Source of the DNA: Microbacterium hominis
GTDB lineage: Bacteria; Actinomycetota; Actinomycetes; Actinomycetales; Microbacteriaceae
NCBI RefSeq assembly: GCF_013282805.1
Contig: NZ_CP054038.1
Span: 2,170,001 to 2,234,000 of the forward strand
Direction of reading: 5' to 3'
Length of the DNA stretch: 64,000 nucleotides
Shown here piece after piece: positions 42,192 through 51,592 of this stretch (its first letter is position 1; each line of letters begins with the position of its first letter). Position numbers and translations under genes: made by a program. The notes below the pieces were generated by a model, which did no database searches, was not told the DNA's origin, and saw nothing but the letters and a program-made list of their open reading frames with translations.

Positions 42192-42328
42192 GGTGAATTC
42201 CTCTTTCGGGCGGTCGATGGCCGATGCCGGGGGCCGTTCCGCCGTCGCCGGCGGTCGTACCAGCAAAGCATAGTCGGGCGTTCCGAGAGTGTCGAAGCCC
42301 GAGACGCGCTGGGCGCGTCGACGTCATG

Positions 42329-42622
42329 TCAGCGCGCCAGCGCACCCGTGATGCTCAGGAGGATGAAGCACAGGAGCATCGTGAGCGCGAAGCCGAAGTC
42401 GATGGCGACAGGCCCGACGCGCAGGGGCGGGATGAACCGCCGGAAGAGCCGGATGGGCGGGTCGGTGACCGTGTAGACCACCTCCGCGGCGACGAGTCCG
42501 GCGCCGCGCGGCCGCCATTCCCGGTTGAAGATGGGCACCCATTCGAGGATGAGCCGTGCGAGCAGCACGAAGACGTAGACGAGAAGCGCGAAGTTGAGTA
42601 TCGCCGCGATGACCTGAATCAC
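42329..42622 (-). CDS. YggT family membrane protein
   Basis: A 97-residue protein with two membrane helices (QVIAAILNFALLVYVFVLLARLI; FALTMLLCFILLSITGALAR) and the YggT core between them (PIRLFRRFIPPLRVGPVAIDFG). It sits between sepF and divIVA, as in many Gram-positives; its role in division or osmotic tolerance is not settled. GTG 42622 is chosen because a TAGTCT -10 lies 6 bases upstream, overlapping the sepF stop; GTG 42628 is the alternative. Confidence 0.9.
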   Translation of the reverse strand: MIQVIAAILNFALLVYVFVLLARLILEWVPIFNREWRPRGAGLVAAEVVYTVTDPPIRLFRRFIPPLRVGPVAIDFGFALTMLLCFILLSITGALAR

Positions 42623-42628
42623 TCCCAC

Positions 42629-42634
42629 AGACTA
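42629..42634 (-). promoter_or_regulatory. -10 element of a leaderless promoter for yggT
   Basis: TAGTCT, 6 bases before GTG 42622; its TAG is also the sepF stop codon. Confidence 0.45.
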
Positions 42635-43099
42635 CGGCTGCGAGAAGGGAACCGCGTCCGGATCGGCATGCGCGACCGCTCCCTCACCCGACACGGCGAC
42701 GTTCTCCGGCGACAGCAGGAAGACCTTGCTCGTGACACGTTCGATGCGGCCGTAAAGGCCGAGCGAGAGCCCGCTGGCGAAGTCGATGAGGCGGCGCGCA
42801 TCGGCGTCGCTCATCTGCGACAGGTTGATGATCACGGGGATGCCGTCACGGAAGTTCTCGGCGATGACCTGGGCGTCCTTGTACTGCTTGGGGTGGACGG
42901 TCAGGATCTCGCTGATGGCCGCGGGCGCAGGCTGGCGCACGACCGCCGGGCGATGGAGGGGCGTGACGGGGGCCGCCTTCTCGATGGTCTTCTCCTTCGT
43001 GCGTGCGGCGGGCTGGGCCGCGGCCACGGGCTCTTCGTAGATCTCTTCCTCGTCGGCGAGTCCGAGGTACACCATGGTCTTCTTGAGCGGGTTCGACAT
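42632..43099 (-). CDS. sepF: Cell division protein SepF
   Basis: A 155-residue SepF. The N-terminal amphipathic membrane-binding helix ([16 protein letters not shown]) is followed by a linker and the SepF core ([30 protein letters not shown], then [30 protein letters not shown]). SepF tethers FtsZ to the membrane and replaces FtsA, which actinobacteria lack. ATG 43099 has a GGAGGAAG ribosome site. It lies three genes below ftsZ. Confidence 0.95.
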   Translation of the reverse strand: MSNPLKKTMVYLGLADEEEIYEEPVAAAQPAARTKEKTIEKAAPVTPLHRPAVVRQPAPAAISEILTVHPKQYKDAQVIAENFRDGIPVIINLSQMSDADARRLIDFASGLSLGLYGRIERVTSKVFLLSPENVAVSGEGAVAHADPDAVPFSQP

Positions 43100-43131
43100 C
43101 GCTTCCTCCGTTGTGCTCATCTGTTCCGAGG

Positions 43132-43821
43132 TTAACCGCGCTCGGGGCGGGGGCCGGTGATTGCCGAACCGATGCGAAGGTGTGTCGCGCCGGCGGCGAT
43201 GGCGGCGGCGAAGTCCGCGGTCATCCCCGCGGAGATCCAATCCGCATCCGGCACGACCGTGCGCACCCGGGCCGCGTAGTCCCGCAGCCGCGCGAACGCG
43301 GCGGCGGGCTCCTCGTCGAGAGGCGCGACGGCCATCACGCCCCGCACGCGCAGCGACGCGCACCCGGCGGTCTTCTCGGCGAGGGCCTCGATCCCCGCCG
43401 GCGCGACGCCACCGCGCCCGGGATCGTCGGTGAGGTTGATCTGCAGCAGCACGTCCAGCCGGGGCTCCCCGGGCTGCGCCGCCGCGTCGAGGGCGTCGGC
43501 GAGGCGCGGGCGGTCGACGGAGTGCACCGCCGAGGCTGCCGCGCGCACCGCCCGGGCCTTGTTGGTCTGCGCCTGGCCGATGAAATGCCATCGGAGGCCG
43601 TCGAGGCCGCGAGCGGCCTCCGACTTCGCGGTGAGCTCCTGCTGCCGGTTCTCCCCCACATCACGCACGCCGAGCGCGTGAAGCTGCTCGACGAGCGTGA
43701 CGGGGTGGAACTTGGTCACCACGATCCGGGTGATCCCCGCAGGATCACGTCCGGCAGCGCGGGCGGCGCTCGCGATGGAGTCGTCGACCTCGTGGAGACG
43801 GGTGGCGAGATCGGGATCCAC
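43132..43821 (-). CDS. YggS family PLP homeostasis protein
   Basis: A 229-residue PLP-binding barrel. Visible are [12 protein letters not shown] (PLP lysine in VTKF), [45 protein letters not shown] and the terminal [12 protein letters not shown]. The family buffers pyridoxal phosphate and has no catalytic activity established. Its place between ftsZ and sepF is conserved in Gram-positive dcw clusters (ylmE). Confidence 0.93.
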   Translation of the reverse strand: MDPDLATRLHEVDDSIASAARAAGRDPAGITRIVVTKFHPVTLVEQLHALGVRDVGENRQQELTAKSEAARGLDGLRWHFIGQAQTNKARAVRAAASAVHSVDRPRLADALDAAAQPGEPRLDVLLQINLTDDPGRGGVAPAGIEALAEKTAGCASLRVRGVMAVAPLDEEPAAAFARLRDYAARVRTVVPDADWISAGMTADFAAAIAAGATHLRIGSAITGPRPERG

Positions 43822-43840
43822 GCGAGCGCGCGCCTTTCGC

Positions 43841-45001
43841 TTACTTGAGGAAGTCGGGGATGTCGAGGTCGTCGTCGCCGAACGCCGAGTCGTAGCTCGA
43901 ATCGGGCAGCGCCGCGCCGACGCTCACCGGCTCGGGCGCCGGCGTCACCGACGGAGCATCCTTCGCCGCGTCCTCAGCCGACGTCGCCGGCAGCACCGGG
44001 ATCGCGGCCGGACGCGTGGCCGTCGCCGTGATCGGCTCGATGCGCGTCTGCGGCTCACCGCCATCGAAGCCGGCGGCGATCACGGTCACGCGCACCTCGT
44101 CGCCGAGGGTGTCGTCGATCACCGTGCCGAAGATGATGTTCGCCTCGGGGTGCGCGGCTTCCTTGACGAGCTGGGCCGCGTCGTTGATCTCGAAGATTCC
44201 GAGGTTCGACCCGCCCTGGATCGACAGCAGCACGCCGTGCGCGCCTTCGATGGATGCCTCGAGCAGCGGCGATTCGACGGCGAGCTCGGCCGCCTTGATC
44301 GCCCGATCGGCTCCGCGGGCGGAGCCGATGCCCATGAGGGCGGATCCCGCTCCCTGCATCACCGATTTCACGTCGGCGAAGTCGAGGTTGATCAGACCCG
44401 GCGTGGTGATGAGATCGGTGATGCCCTGCACACCGGCCAGGAGCACCTGGTCTGCGGTGGCGAACGCCTCGATCATCGAGATGCCGCGGTCGCTGATCTC
44501 GAGGAGGCGGTCGTTCGGCACCACGATGAGGGTGTCGACCTCCTCCTTCAGCTTCGCGACGCCGGTCTCGGCCTGGCTCTGACGGCGGCGGCCTTCGAAC
44601 GAGAAGGGCTTGGTGACGACACCGATGGTCAGGGCGCCGATCGACTTGGCGATCTTCGCGACCACGGGCGCGCCACCGGTGCCGGTGCCGCCGCCTTCGC
44701 CCGCGGTGACGAAGACCATGTCGGCCCCGCGCAGGGCTTCCTCGATCTCCTCCGCGTGGTCTTCGGCCGCGCGACGCCCCACTTCGGGGTCGGCACCCGC
44801 GCCGAGTCCGCGGGTGAGCTCGCGTCCGACGTCGAGCTTGACGTCGGCGTCGCTCATCAGCAGCGCCTGCGCATCGGTGTTGATCGCGATGAACTCGACG
44901 CCCCGCAGACCCAGCTCGATCATGCGGTTGACGGCGTTGACACCACCGCCGCCGACGCCGACCACCTTGATGACGGCGAGGTAGTTCTGGTTCTGGCTCA
45001 T
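43841..45001 (-). CDS. ftsZ: Cell division protein FtsZ
   Basis: A 386-residue tubulin-like GTPase that forms the Z-ring. GTP-binding residues: [15 protein letters not shown] at the N-terminus and the tubulin signature [12 protein letters not shown] near residue 100; the T7 loop [11 protein letters not shown] supplies the catalytic acids. The C-terminus ends [10 protein letters not shown], the conserved peptide bound by SepF and other partners. ATG 45001 ([15 protein letters not shown]) was chosen over upstream in-frame starts by family length, with GGAGG upstream. A 170-base AT-rich promoter region precedes it. Confidence 0.98.
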   Translation of the reverse strand: MSQNQNYLAVIKVVGVGGGGVNAVNRMIELGLRGVEFIAINTDAQALLMSDADVKLDVGRELTRGLGAGADPEVGRRAAEDHAEEIEEALRGADMVFVTAGEGGGTGTGGAPVVAKIAKSIGALTIGVVTKPFSFEGRRRQSQAETGVAKLKEEVDTLIVVPNDRLLEISDRGISMIEAFATADQVLLAGVQGITDLITTPGLINLDFADVKSVMQGAGSALMGIGSARGADRAIKAAELAVESPLLEASIEGAHGVLLSIQGGSNLGIFEINDAAQLVKEAAHPEANIIFGTVIDDTLGDEVRVTVIAAGFDGGEPQTRIEPITATATRPAAIPVLPATSAEDAAKDAPSVTPAPEPVSVGAALPDSSYDSAFGDDDLDIPDFLK

Positions 45002-45035
45002 GCCGGCCTCCGTCTTCCCGAACCCGTAACCTTCA

Positions 45036-45050
45036 ACCTCTAGTAGAGGT
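45036..45050. repeat. Palindrome in the ftsZ promoter region
   Basis: ACCTCTA-G-TAGAGGT, a perfect 7+1+7 palindrome in the ftsZ leader or promoter, next to a TATA-rich stretch at 45048-45055. Operator-like. Confidence 0.45.
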
Positions 45051-45055
45051 ATAAA

Positions 45056-45076
45056 GAATTGCCCGGTATGCAATTC
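45056..45076. repeat. Second inverted repeat in the ftsZ promoter region
   Basis: GAATTGC-7 bases-GCAATTC, a perfect 7-base inverted repeat 6 bases from the first palindrome, in an unusually AT-rich patch. A TTGCAT in it resembles a -35. Confidence 0.45.
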
Positions 45077-45094
45077 CCTTCACTGAAGGTAAGC

Positions 45095-45111
45095 GGCGCG
45101 CGCCGCGCGCC
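45095..45111 (-). terminator. GC-rich hairpin downstream of ftsQ
   Basis: GGCGCGC-GCC-GCGCGCC, a 7-base stem between the ftsQ stop and the ftsZ promoter patch. It may end the upstream dcw transcript. No T-run. Confidence 0.35.
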
Positions 45112-45171
45112 CGGCAGCGCTGCGGCGTGTCGCGCCATCGCGCACCCGAATCCGTCGGACTGCCAACCCGC

Positions 45172-46158
45172 TCAGCCGACGACGACCGCGCTCGGCGTGG
45201 ACACGTCGTAGAGACGCACGCCGCCCGGCGGCCGGGTCGCCATGGTGGTCTCCAGCACGACGGCCTTGAGCGCCGAGTCGTCGGCGCTCCCCCAGACCAC
45301 CTCGGTCTCGGTCGCGCCGAGGGTGAGGGTCACATCGTCGGCGGTGGATGCCGTCACCTCGGTCACCTGGGCGCGGATGCCCTCGGGCAGCGATCGCATC
45401 ACCTGACCGGCCGCTTCGAAGGCCGCAGAGTCGGTCCCGCCCGCGATCGTGAGGATCGGGGCGCCCGGCGCGGGCTCCTGAGTGGTCGACAGCGCAACGC
45501 CCGCGGCATCCACCACGGTGTACCCGGAGCGGCTCTGGATCAGCCCGATCGGCGTGCGCTCGACGATGCGCACGACGAGGTCGTGCGGGGGACGCGCCTC
45601 GAGCGAATAGGACTCCACCAGCGGGAAGGTGACGAGCGCGGCCTTGATCGCGCTCTCGTCGATCCGGGCCAGCGGCGTTCCGAGCTGGTCCGACAGGGCG
45701 GACTCCACCGCCGCGGCATCCAGGCGCTCCGCGCCCACCACGTCGATGCGCTCGACGGCGAACAGCGGGCTGTACGCGGCTCCGAGCGTGCCGAGCACGA
45801 CGAGGAGGAGTGCGCCGGCCGCCCCGATCCACATCATGCGCCGACGGCGCTGGCGCACGGTGAAGCGGCGCATCTCCGCGCGCAGCGCCTTGCGCCGCGC
45901 GCGGGAGGCGCGCCACACGTCCCTCACACTCAGCCGGCCCGCCTCCGGCTCCCGCACGGGGTCGCCCGTGTCGGCGGCTGCGTCAGGCCGCTCCGGCGAT
46001 GCCGGCGCCTCGGGCGCGGCATCCACGCGGTCGTCGACCTCGACAGCGGTGCGGGATGCCGCCGTCTCCGACTCCGCTCCGACGGCGTCGTCCGCGCTCG
46101 CGCGCCCGGGGCCCCGCGGGGGCACCGGCGGCTGAGGGAGCGGACTGGGCCGTCTCAC
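45172..46158 (-). CDS. ftsQ: Cell division protein FtsQ
   Basis: A 328-residue bitopic protein. A Pro/Ala/Glu-rich cytoplasmic region of about 90 residues is followed by [25 protein letters not shown] (membrane helix), the POTRA domain ([23 protein letters not shown]...) and the FtsQ beta domain ([34 protein letters not shown]). It links divisome proteins outside the membrane. GTG 46158 overlaps the murC stop (GTGA). Confidence 0.94.
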   Translation of the reverse strand: MRRPSPLPQPPVPPRGPGRASADDAVGAESETAASRTAVEVDDRVDAAPEAPASPERPDAAADTGDPVREPEAGRLSVRDVWRASRARRKALRAEMRRFTVRQRRRRMMWIGAAGALLLVVLGTLGAAYSPLFAVERIDVVGAERLDAAAVESALSDQLGTPLARIDESAIKAALVTFPLVESYSLEARPPHDLVVRIVERTPIGLIQSRSGYTVVDAAGVALSTTQEPAPGAPILTIAGGTDSAAFEAAGQVMRSLPEGIRAQVTEVTASTADDVTLTLGATETEVVWGSADDSALKAVVLETTMATRPPGGVRLYDVSTPSAVVVG

Positions 46159-47579
46159 GCAGAGGGCTCCGCGGTGTCGTCGGCCGACGTGCGCCCGAGT
46201 GCCTCCAGCACCTGCGGAATGATCAGGTAGACGTTCCCGCAGCCGAGGGTGATGACGTAGTCGCCGGGTCGGGCGACAGTGGCCGTGTAGTCGGCCGCGG
46301 CCTGCCAGTCGGCGACGTAGTGCACGTTGGCGGGGTCGGCGAACGCGTCGCTGACCAGCGCGCCGGTCACCCCGGGCACGGGGTCCTCGCGCGCACCGTA
46401 CACGTCGAGCATCACGGTGTGGTCGGCGTGCTGCTCGAGCACCTGCGCGAACTCGCGGTACATCTCCTGCGTGCGGGAATAGGTGTGCGGCTGCTGGATC
46501 GCGATGATGCGGCCGTCGCCGACGACGGTGCGCGCGGCGCTCAGCGCGGCGGCCACCTCGGTCGGATGATGGGCGTAGTCGTCGTAGACGCTGACCCCCC
46601 GCTCGACGCCGTGGAGCTCGAACCGGCGCACGGTGCCCGCGAAGCCCTCGACGGCGCGCACCGCCTCCTCCAGCCCGTAGCCGAGCGTCAGCAGCACCGC
46701 GACGGCGCCGGCCGCGTTGATCGCGTTGTGGGCGCCCGGGACGGGCAGCTGCGCCGCCACCGTCTGACCGTCGTGGGTGAGCGAGAACGCCACCGCGCCA
46801 TCCGTGCGGATCTCCGTCACCCGCACGTCGGCCTCGGCCGCTTCGCCGAACGTGACGACGTTCGCGTGAGTGAGCCGAGACGACACGCGCCGGGCCCCCG
46901 CGTCGTCGGACGAGATCACGACGGCTTCGCGCGCCCCGTCGGCGAAGCGGGCGAAGGCGTCGTAGAACGCGTCGCGCGAACCCCAGTGGTCGAGATGGTC
47001 GGGATCGACGTTGGTGATGAGGGCGATCGAGGTGTCGTAGAGCAGGAAGGTGCCGTCGGACTCGTCGGCCTCGATGACGAACACGTCGTCGGAGCCGGTG
47101 CCGCTGGACACGCCCAGCTGCGAGATCACCCCTCCGTTGACGAAGGTGGGATCGGCGTCGAGATCGCGCAGCGCCGTCACGATCATGCCGGTCGACGTCG
47201 TCTTGCCGTGGGCGCCGGCCACCGAGACCAGGCGTCGTCCGCCGATGAGCCAGTGCAGCGCCTGCGAGCGGTGGATCACGTGGAGCCCGCGCTGCCTGGC
47301 GAGCAGGAACTCGGGGTTCTCCGGCCAGATGGCGCCGGTGTGCACGACCGTGTCGACGTCGTCGGGCAGGTTCGCCGCGTCGTGGCCGACGTGCACGATC
47401 GCGCCGCGCGCGGCGAGATCGCGCAGGGCGGCGCTGTCGGCGCGGTCCGAGCCGGAGACACGGATGCCGCGGTCGAGGAACATGCGGGCGAGGCCCGACA
47501 TCCCGGAGCCGCCGATCCCGATGAAGTGGGCGGCCTCGATGTGCTCGGGGATGGGGAGGGAGAGGTCGGGTCTGATCAT
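46155..47579 (-). CDS. murC: UDP-N-acetylmuramate--amino acid ligase (MurC)
   Basis: A 474-residue Mur ligase adding the first residue of the stem peptide. N-domain [23 protein letters not shown] loop [14 protein letters not shown] near residue 120; then [26 protein letters not shown] and [12 protein letters not shown]. In Microbacterium-type B peptidoglycans the first residue is often glycine instead of L-alanine; specificity cannot be judged here. A TAGGAT lies 9 bases before the ATG and a GC hairpin lies between murG and murC, so it may also have its own promoter. Confidence 0.97.
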   Translation of the reverse strand: MIRPDLSLPIPEHIEAAHFIGIGGSGMSGLARMFLDRGIRVSGSDRADSAALRDLAARGAIVHVGHDAANLPDDVDTVVHTGAIWPENPEFLLARQRGLHVIHRSQALHWLIGGRRLVSVAGAHGKTTSTGMIVTALRDLDADPTFVNGGVISQLGVSSGTGSDDVFVIEADESDGTFLLYDTSIALITNVDPDHLDHWGSRDAFYDAFARFADGAREAVVISSDDAGARRVSSRLTHANVVTFGEAAEADVRVTEIRTDGAVAFSLTHDGQTVAAQLPVPGAHNAINAAGAVAVLLTLGYGLEEAVRAVEGFAGTVRRFELHGVERGVSVYDDYAHHPTEVAAALSAARTVVGDGRIIAIQQPHTYSRTQEMYREFAQVLEQHADHTVMLDVYGAREDPVPGVTGALVSDAFADPANVHYVADWQAAADYTATVARPGDYVITLGCGNVYLIIPQVLEALGRTSADDTAEPSA

Positions 47580-47646
47580 GACCGGTCAATCCTAAGTCGC
47601 GCGGCGCACGGCGGCTCCCCGGCGCGCGGCACCGACCGGCCGCGGA

Positions 47647-48732
47647 CTAGCGTGCGAGGGTCGCGTCGATGAGCGCGATCACGTTCTCCGTGCCGCCGCG
47701 GGTGCCCACCACGTCGGCGGCCTGGGCCATCGCGGCGCGGCGCGCCTCGTCGCCCAGCAGCGGCACGACCTCGGTGCGCACGCGCTCCGCGGTGAACTCG
47801 CCGTCGGCGATGAGCACGGCTGCACCCGCCCGCACGGCCGACGAGGCGTTGAGCGCCTGCTCGCCGTTGCCGACCGCGTACGGCACGTAGACCGCCGGGA
47901 TGCCGAGTGCGCTGATCTCGCTGACCGTGGCCGCTCCCGCCCGCGACACGATGAGATCGGCCAGCGCGAACGCCAGATCCATCCGGTCGACGTAGCGGGC
48001 GACGACATAGTCGGCGGCGCCGGGGTCGGCGAGCGTGGAGCGCTCCCCTGTCACGTGCAGCACCTGCCAGCCGGCGGCGACGACGTCCCGCCACGCGGCG
48101 CCGTGCCCCTCGCCGAAGGCCTCGTTCAGGCGCAGCGCTCCGAGCGAGCCGCCGAACACGAGGAGCACCGGTCGCGCGGCATCCAGGCCGAAATGGGCGG
48201 CGGCCCCGGCGCGAGCGGCAGCGCGGTCGAGGTCGACGATCTCGCGCCGCAGCGGCATGCCGACGACGTGGGAGCGCTTGAGCGGCGTGCCGTCGAAGGC
48301 CACGCCGACGCGGGCTGCGCGCCGGGCGCCGAGCACGTTGGCCAGCCCCGGCTTGGCGTTCGCCTCGTGCACGACGAAGGGCACACCGGCACGGTCCGCG
48401 GCGACGTACGCGGGCGCGGCGGCATACCCGCCGAAGCCCACGACCACGTCGACGCCGCGCTCGGCGAGGTGCCCACGCACCTGCTTCAGCGCACGGCGGA
48501 ACCGCTGGGGGAACGCGGCGGCATCGCGATCAGGGCGACGCGGAAAGGGCACCTTGTCGACGAAGAGCAGCTCATAGCCGCGCTCGGGCACCAGGCGCGC
48601 CTCGAGCCCCTCGCGCGTGCCGAGGACGAGCACCTGCGCGTCGGGCTCACGCTCCCGCAGCCCGTCGGCCACGGCGAGCAGAGGATTCACATGGCCCGCG
48701 GTGCCGCCGCCGGCGAGGAGATAGGTCGTCAC
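47647..48732 (-). CDS. murG: UDP-GlcNAc:undecaprenyl-PP-MurNAc-pentapeptide GlcNAc transferase (MurG)
   Basis: A 361-residue GT28 enzyme making lipid II on the inner membrane face. N-terminal GGGTAGHVNPLLAVADGL is the acceptor-side loop; VVGFGGYAAAPAYVAA, VHEANAKPGLAN, LVFGGSLGALRLNEAF and VSRAGAATVSEISALGIPAVYVPY form the UDP-GlcNAc site. It lies 9 bases after ftsW. Confidence 0.97.
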   Translation of the reverse strand: MTTYLLAGGGTAGHVNPLLAVADGLREREPDAQVLVLGTREGLEARLVPERGYELLFVDKVPFPRRPDRDAAAFPQRFRRALKQVRGHLAERGVDVVVGFGGYAAAPAYVAADRAGVPFVVHEANAKPGLANVLGARRAARVGVAFDGTPLKRSHVVGMPLRREIVDLDRAAARAGAAAHFGLDAARPVLLVFGGSLGALRLNEAFGEGHGAAWRDVVAAGWQVLHVTGERSTLADPGAADYVVARYVDRMDLAFALADLIVSRAGAATVSEISALGIPAVYVPYAVGNGEQALNASSAVRAGAAVLIADGEFTAERVRTEVVPLLGDEARRAAMAQAADVVGTRGGTENVIALIDATLAR

Positions 48733-48741
48733 CCCGCGACT

Positions 48742-50085
48742 TTACCCGTCCGCGCGGGCCCGCCCGGTCCGTCCCGCGGATCCACTGGTGCGGCTCGCGG
48801 ATCCGCTGGTGCGGCTCGCGGGCCGGCTGGTGCGGCTCGCGGATCCGCTGGTGCGGCCCGCCGGAGGAAGGGTGCGCGCGAAGGCCAGGAGCACGCCTGA
48901 GGCCAGGAGCACCGACAGCAGTGACGTGCCGCCCTGCGACATGAACGGCAGCGGCACCCCCAGCACGGGGAAGACGCGCAGCACGACGCCGATGTTGATG
49001 AGGGCCTGGCCGACGATCCACACCGTGATCGCTCCCGAGACGATGCGCACGAACGGGTCGTCCGTCTTGCGGATCACCTTGAAGGCGCCGACGGCGAACA
49101 GACCGAACAGCGCGAGAACCACGGTGCACCCGATGAGGCCGAGCTCCTCGCCGACGATCGCGAAGATGTAGTCGTTGGCCGCCGCGGGCAGCCAGTCGTA
49201 CTTCTCCTTGGAGTTGCCCAGGCCGAGTCCGAAGATTCCGCCGTTGGCGAGACCCCAGATGCCGTGGAGCGGCTGATAGCAGTCGCCGTAGTAGTCGGCG
49301 AGGCAGTCGGAGTTGAGGAAGCTCATGATGCGGCGCATGCGGTCGGGACTCGCGATCGCGAATCCCGCCACGGCGATGGCAGCGGCGATCGCCGGCAGGA
49401 TGAACAGCCGCAGCTTCACACCCGAGAAGAACAGTGCACCGAGGGTGATGAGCACGAGGATCATCGAGGTGCCGAGGTCGCGTCCGCCGAGCACGGTCGC
49501 GATGACGAGGATCGCCACCGGGATGACCGGCACGACCACGTGCTTCCACGATCCGAGGAGCGTCTGCTTGCGGAAGAGCACATAGCCCAGCCACAGCGCG
49601 AGGGCCAGCTTGAGGAACTCCGCGGGCTGGGCCTGGAGCCCGCCGATCATGATCCAGTTGCGGTTGCCGTACGCCTCGACCCCGAGCCCCGGCACGTACA
49701 CGAGCATCTGGAAGGCGACCGCGATCATGAGCGCGGGCCACGCGATCCGCTTGAAGAAGACCAGCGGCAGCCGGCTCGTGATGAACATGAGCGGTACACC
49801 CAACAGGGCGAAGACCCCCTGCTTGGCCACCGCGTCCCAGGGCGGCGCCCCGTCGGCGATCGCCGTGGCGGAGGTCGCCGACAGCACCATTACCAGACCG
49901 AAGATGGTCAGCAGCAGCGCGGTCGAAGCGATGAGGAAGAACTCGCTCGGCACCGGCGCGAACACCCGTCCCAGCGACACGCGCGCGGCCAGTCCCCGCC
50001 GTCGGGGCGTGTCGGAGGCGGCTCCGTCGTCGGGGTCAGGCTCCGGGTGTCGAGGGCGCGTCCCCGGCGGTGTCGTGATCGCCAC
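48742..50085 (-). CDS. ftsW: Septal peptidoglycan glycosyltransferase FtsW
   Basis: A 447-residue SEDS polymerase with ten membrane helices. After a Pro/Asp-rich front come SLGRVFAPVPSEFFLIASTALLL, QPAEFLKLALALWLGY, LGGRDLGTSMIL (catalytic Asp region), GLANGGIFGLGLGNSKEKYDWLPAAANDYIFAIVGEELG and GVPLPFMSQGGTSLL, all family hallmarks. The C-terminal tail holds four 7-residue repeats (ASRTSGS type). GTG 50085, behind GGAAGGGGG, lies 50 bases inside murD. Confidence 0.96.
   Translation of the reverse strand: MAITTPPGTRPRHPEPDPDDGAASDTPRRRGLAARVSLGRVFAPVPSEFFLIASTALLLTIFGLVMVLSATSATAIADGAPPWDAVAKQGVFALLGVPLMFITSRLPLVFFKRIAWPALMIAVAFQMLVYVPGLGVEAYGNRNWIMIGGLQAQPAEFLKLALALWLGYVLFRKQTLLGSWKHVVVPVIPVAILVIATVLGGRDLGTSMILVLITLGALFFSGVKLRLFILPAIAAAIAVAGFAIASPDRMRRIMSFLNSDCLADYYGDCYQPLHGIWGLANGGIFGLGLGNSKEKYDWLPAAANDYIFAIVGEELGLIGCTVVLALFGLFAVGAFKVIRKTDDPFVRIVSGAITVWIVGQALINIGVVLRVFPVLGVPLPFMSQGGTSLLSVLLASGVLLAFARTLPPAGRTSGSASRTSRPASRTSGSASRTSGSAGRTGRARADG
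48779..48862. repeat. Four 21-bp tandem repeats in the 3' end of ftsW
   Basis: Units at 48779, 48800, 48821 and 48842 (GATCCRCTGGTGCGGCTCGCG and close variants) encode a heptapeptide repeat in the FtsW cytoplasmic tail. Confidence 0.85.
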
Positions 50086-51592
50086 CGGTCCCCCTTCCGA
50101 TCCGCTCGCGCACCGCGTCGGCGAAGCGCCGGCCGCGGTCGGCGTAGGACGAGAACTGATCGAAGGACGCCGCGGCGGGAGCCAGCAGAACCACACCCCC
50201 GTCACGGGCGACCCCGGTCGCGATCTCGACGACCCGCGCCATGACGTCTTCAGTCTGGGCGTGGTCGACCTCGAAGACCGGAACCGCCGGCGCGTGTCGC
50301 GCGAACGCGGTGACGACCTCGTCGCGCTCGGTGCCGATGACGATCGCCGCCGATGCGGCCGCGCCGCGGTCGGCGACCAGGCCCGAGATGTCGACGCCCT
50401 TGAGCAGGCCCCCGACGATCCACACCGCGCCCGGGTAGGCGGCCAGCGACGAGGCGGCCGCGTGCGGGTTGGTCGCCTTCGAGTCGTCGACCCACGTGAT
50501 TCCCTCGTGGCGCGCGACGACCTCGATGCGGTGGGGGTCGAGGCGGAAGCCGCGCAGCGCGTCGCGGATCGCGGCGGGCGGAACCTCGAGCGAGCGCGCG
50601 AGCGCCGACGCGGCGAGGATGTTGGCCGCGATGTGCGGCGCGGCGAGCCCGCGCTCGGCGAGCTCGTCGACCGTGGTGAGCTCGAGAGCCGAGGTGCGGC
50701 GATCCTCCAGGAAGGCGCGGTCGACGAGGATGCCGTCCACGACGCCCAGGTCGCTCGGCCCCGGCACGCCGAGGTCGAAGCCGATCGCACGGGCGCCCTC
50801 GACGACGTCGGCGTCTTCGACCATCTCCCGCGTGGCGAGGTCGGACTTGTTGTACACGCACGCCACGCGCGTGTTGTCGTAGACGTGGGCCTTGGCGGCG
50901 CGGTACTCGGCGAACGAGCCGTGCCACTCGAGGTGGTCGTCGGCGAGATTCAGGCACACGCTCGCGTGCGGCGAGAGCGGGTCGGGACCCGTCTGCAGCC
51001 CGAGGTACCAGAGCTGGTGGCTCGACAGCTCGACGACGAGCGCGTCGAAGCCGGAGGGGTCGCGCACGGCATCCAGGACCGGCGTGCCGATGTTGCCCAC
51101 GGGCGCGGCCCGCAGGCCGCCCTCCACGAGCATCGTCGCCGTCAGCCGCGTCGTCGTGGTCTTGCCGTTGGTGCCGGTGATGAGGATCCAGTCGGCAGGC
51201 GTGCCGTCGGCGCGCACGACCTTGTCGCGCACGCGCCAGGCCAGCTCGATGTCGCCCCAGAGGGCGATGCCCTGCTCGCGGGTCCATTCGACGACGGGAT
51301 GCCGGGGCGCGAAGCCCGGCGAGGCGATGACCACCTCGGGGGCGAACGCCACGACCTCCTCGGGGACGCTCGCGAGGGGCCCCGTCCACAGTCGGGCGCC
51401 GATGACCGGAACCAGCCGCGCGTACTCCTCGTCGGCCTTCTCGGTGAGCACGAGCACCTCGGCGCCGAGCTCGGCGAGCGTGTCCGCCACCGAGAAGCCG
51501 GTGACGGAGAGGCCCAGCACGGCGACCCGCAGGCCCTTCCAGTCGGCGTGCCAGCTCGTCAGGGCGTCGAGGCGGGAAGCGACGCCGGTCAT
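50036..51592 (-). CDS. murD: UDP-N-acetylmuramoylalanine--D-glutamate ligase (MurD)
   Basis: A 518-residue Mur ligase adding D-Glu. N-domain VAVLGLSVTGFSVADTLAELG; ATP loop ILITGTNGKTTTTRLTATML near residue 140; VELSSHQLWYL; NLADDHLEWHGS; and VDDSKATNPHAAASSL in the C-domain. It overlaps mraY by ATGA and carries the ftsW start inside its 3' end. Confidence 0.97.
   Translation of the reverse strand: MTGVASRLDALTSWHADWKGLRVAVLGLSVTGFSVADTLAELGAEVLVLTEKADEEYARLVPVIGARLWTGPLASVPEEVVAFAPEVVIASPGFAPRHPVVEWTREQGIALWGDIELAWRVRDKVVRADGTPADWILITGTNGKTTTTRLTATMLVEGGLRAAPVGNIGTPVLDAVRDPSGFDALVVELSSHQLWYLGLQTGPDPLSPHASVCLNLADDHLEWHGSFAEYRAAKAHVYDNTRVACVYNKSDLATREMVEDADVVEGARAIGFDLGVPGPSDLGVVDGILVDRAFLEDRRTSALELTTVDELAERGLAAPHIAANILAASALARSLEVPPAAIRDALRGFRLDPHRIEVVARHEGITWVDDSKATNPHAAASSLAAYPGAVWIVGGLLKGVDISGLVADRGAAASAAIVIGTERDEVVTAFARHAPAVPVFEVDHAQTEDVMARVVEIATGVARDGGVVLLAPAAASFDQFSSYADRGRRFADAVRERIGRGTGGDHDTAGDAPSTPGA

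Noticed and set aside
45002..45072. Extended FtsZ starting upstream of 45001
   Set aside because: The extra 24 residues ([16 protein letters not shown]...) are encoded by the AT-rich promoter patch with its palindromes, and FtsZ homologues begin at [15 protein letters not shown].
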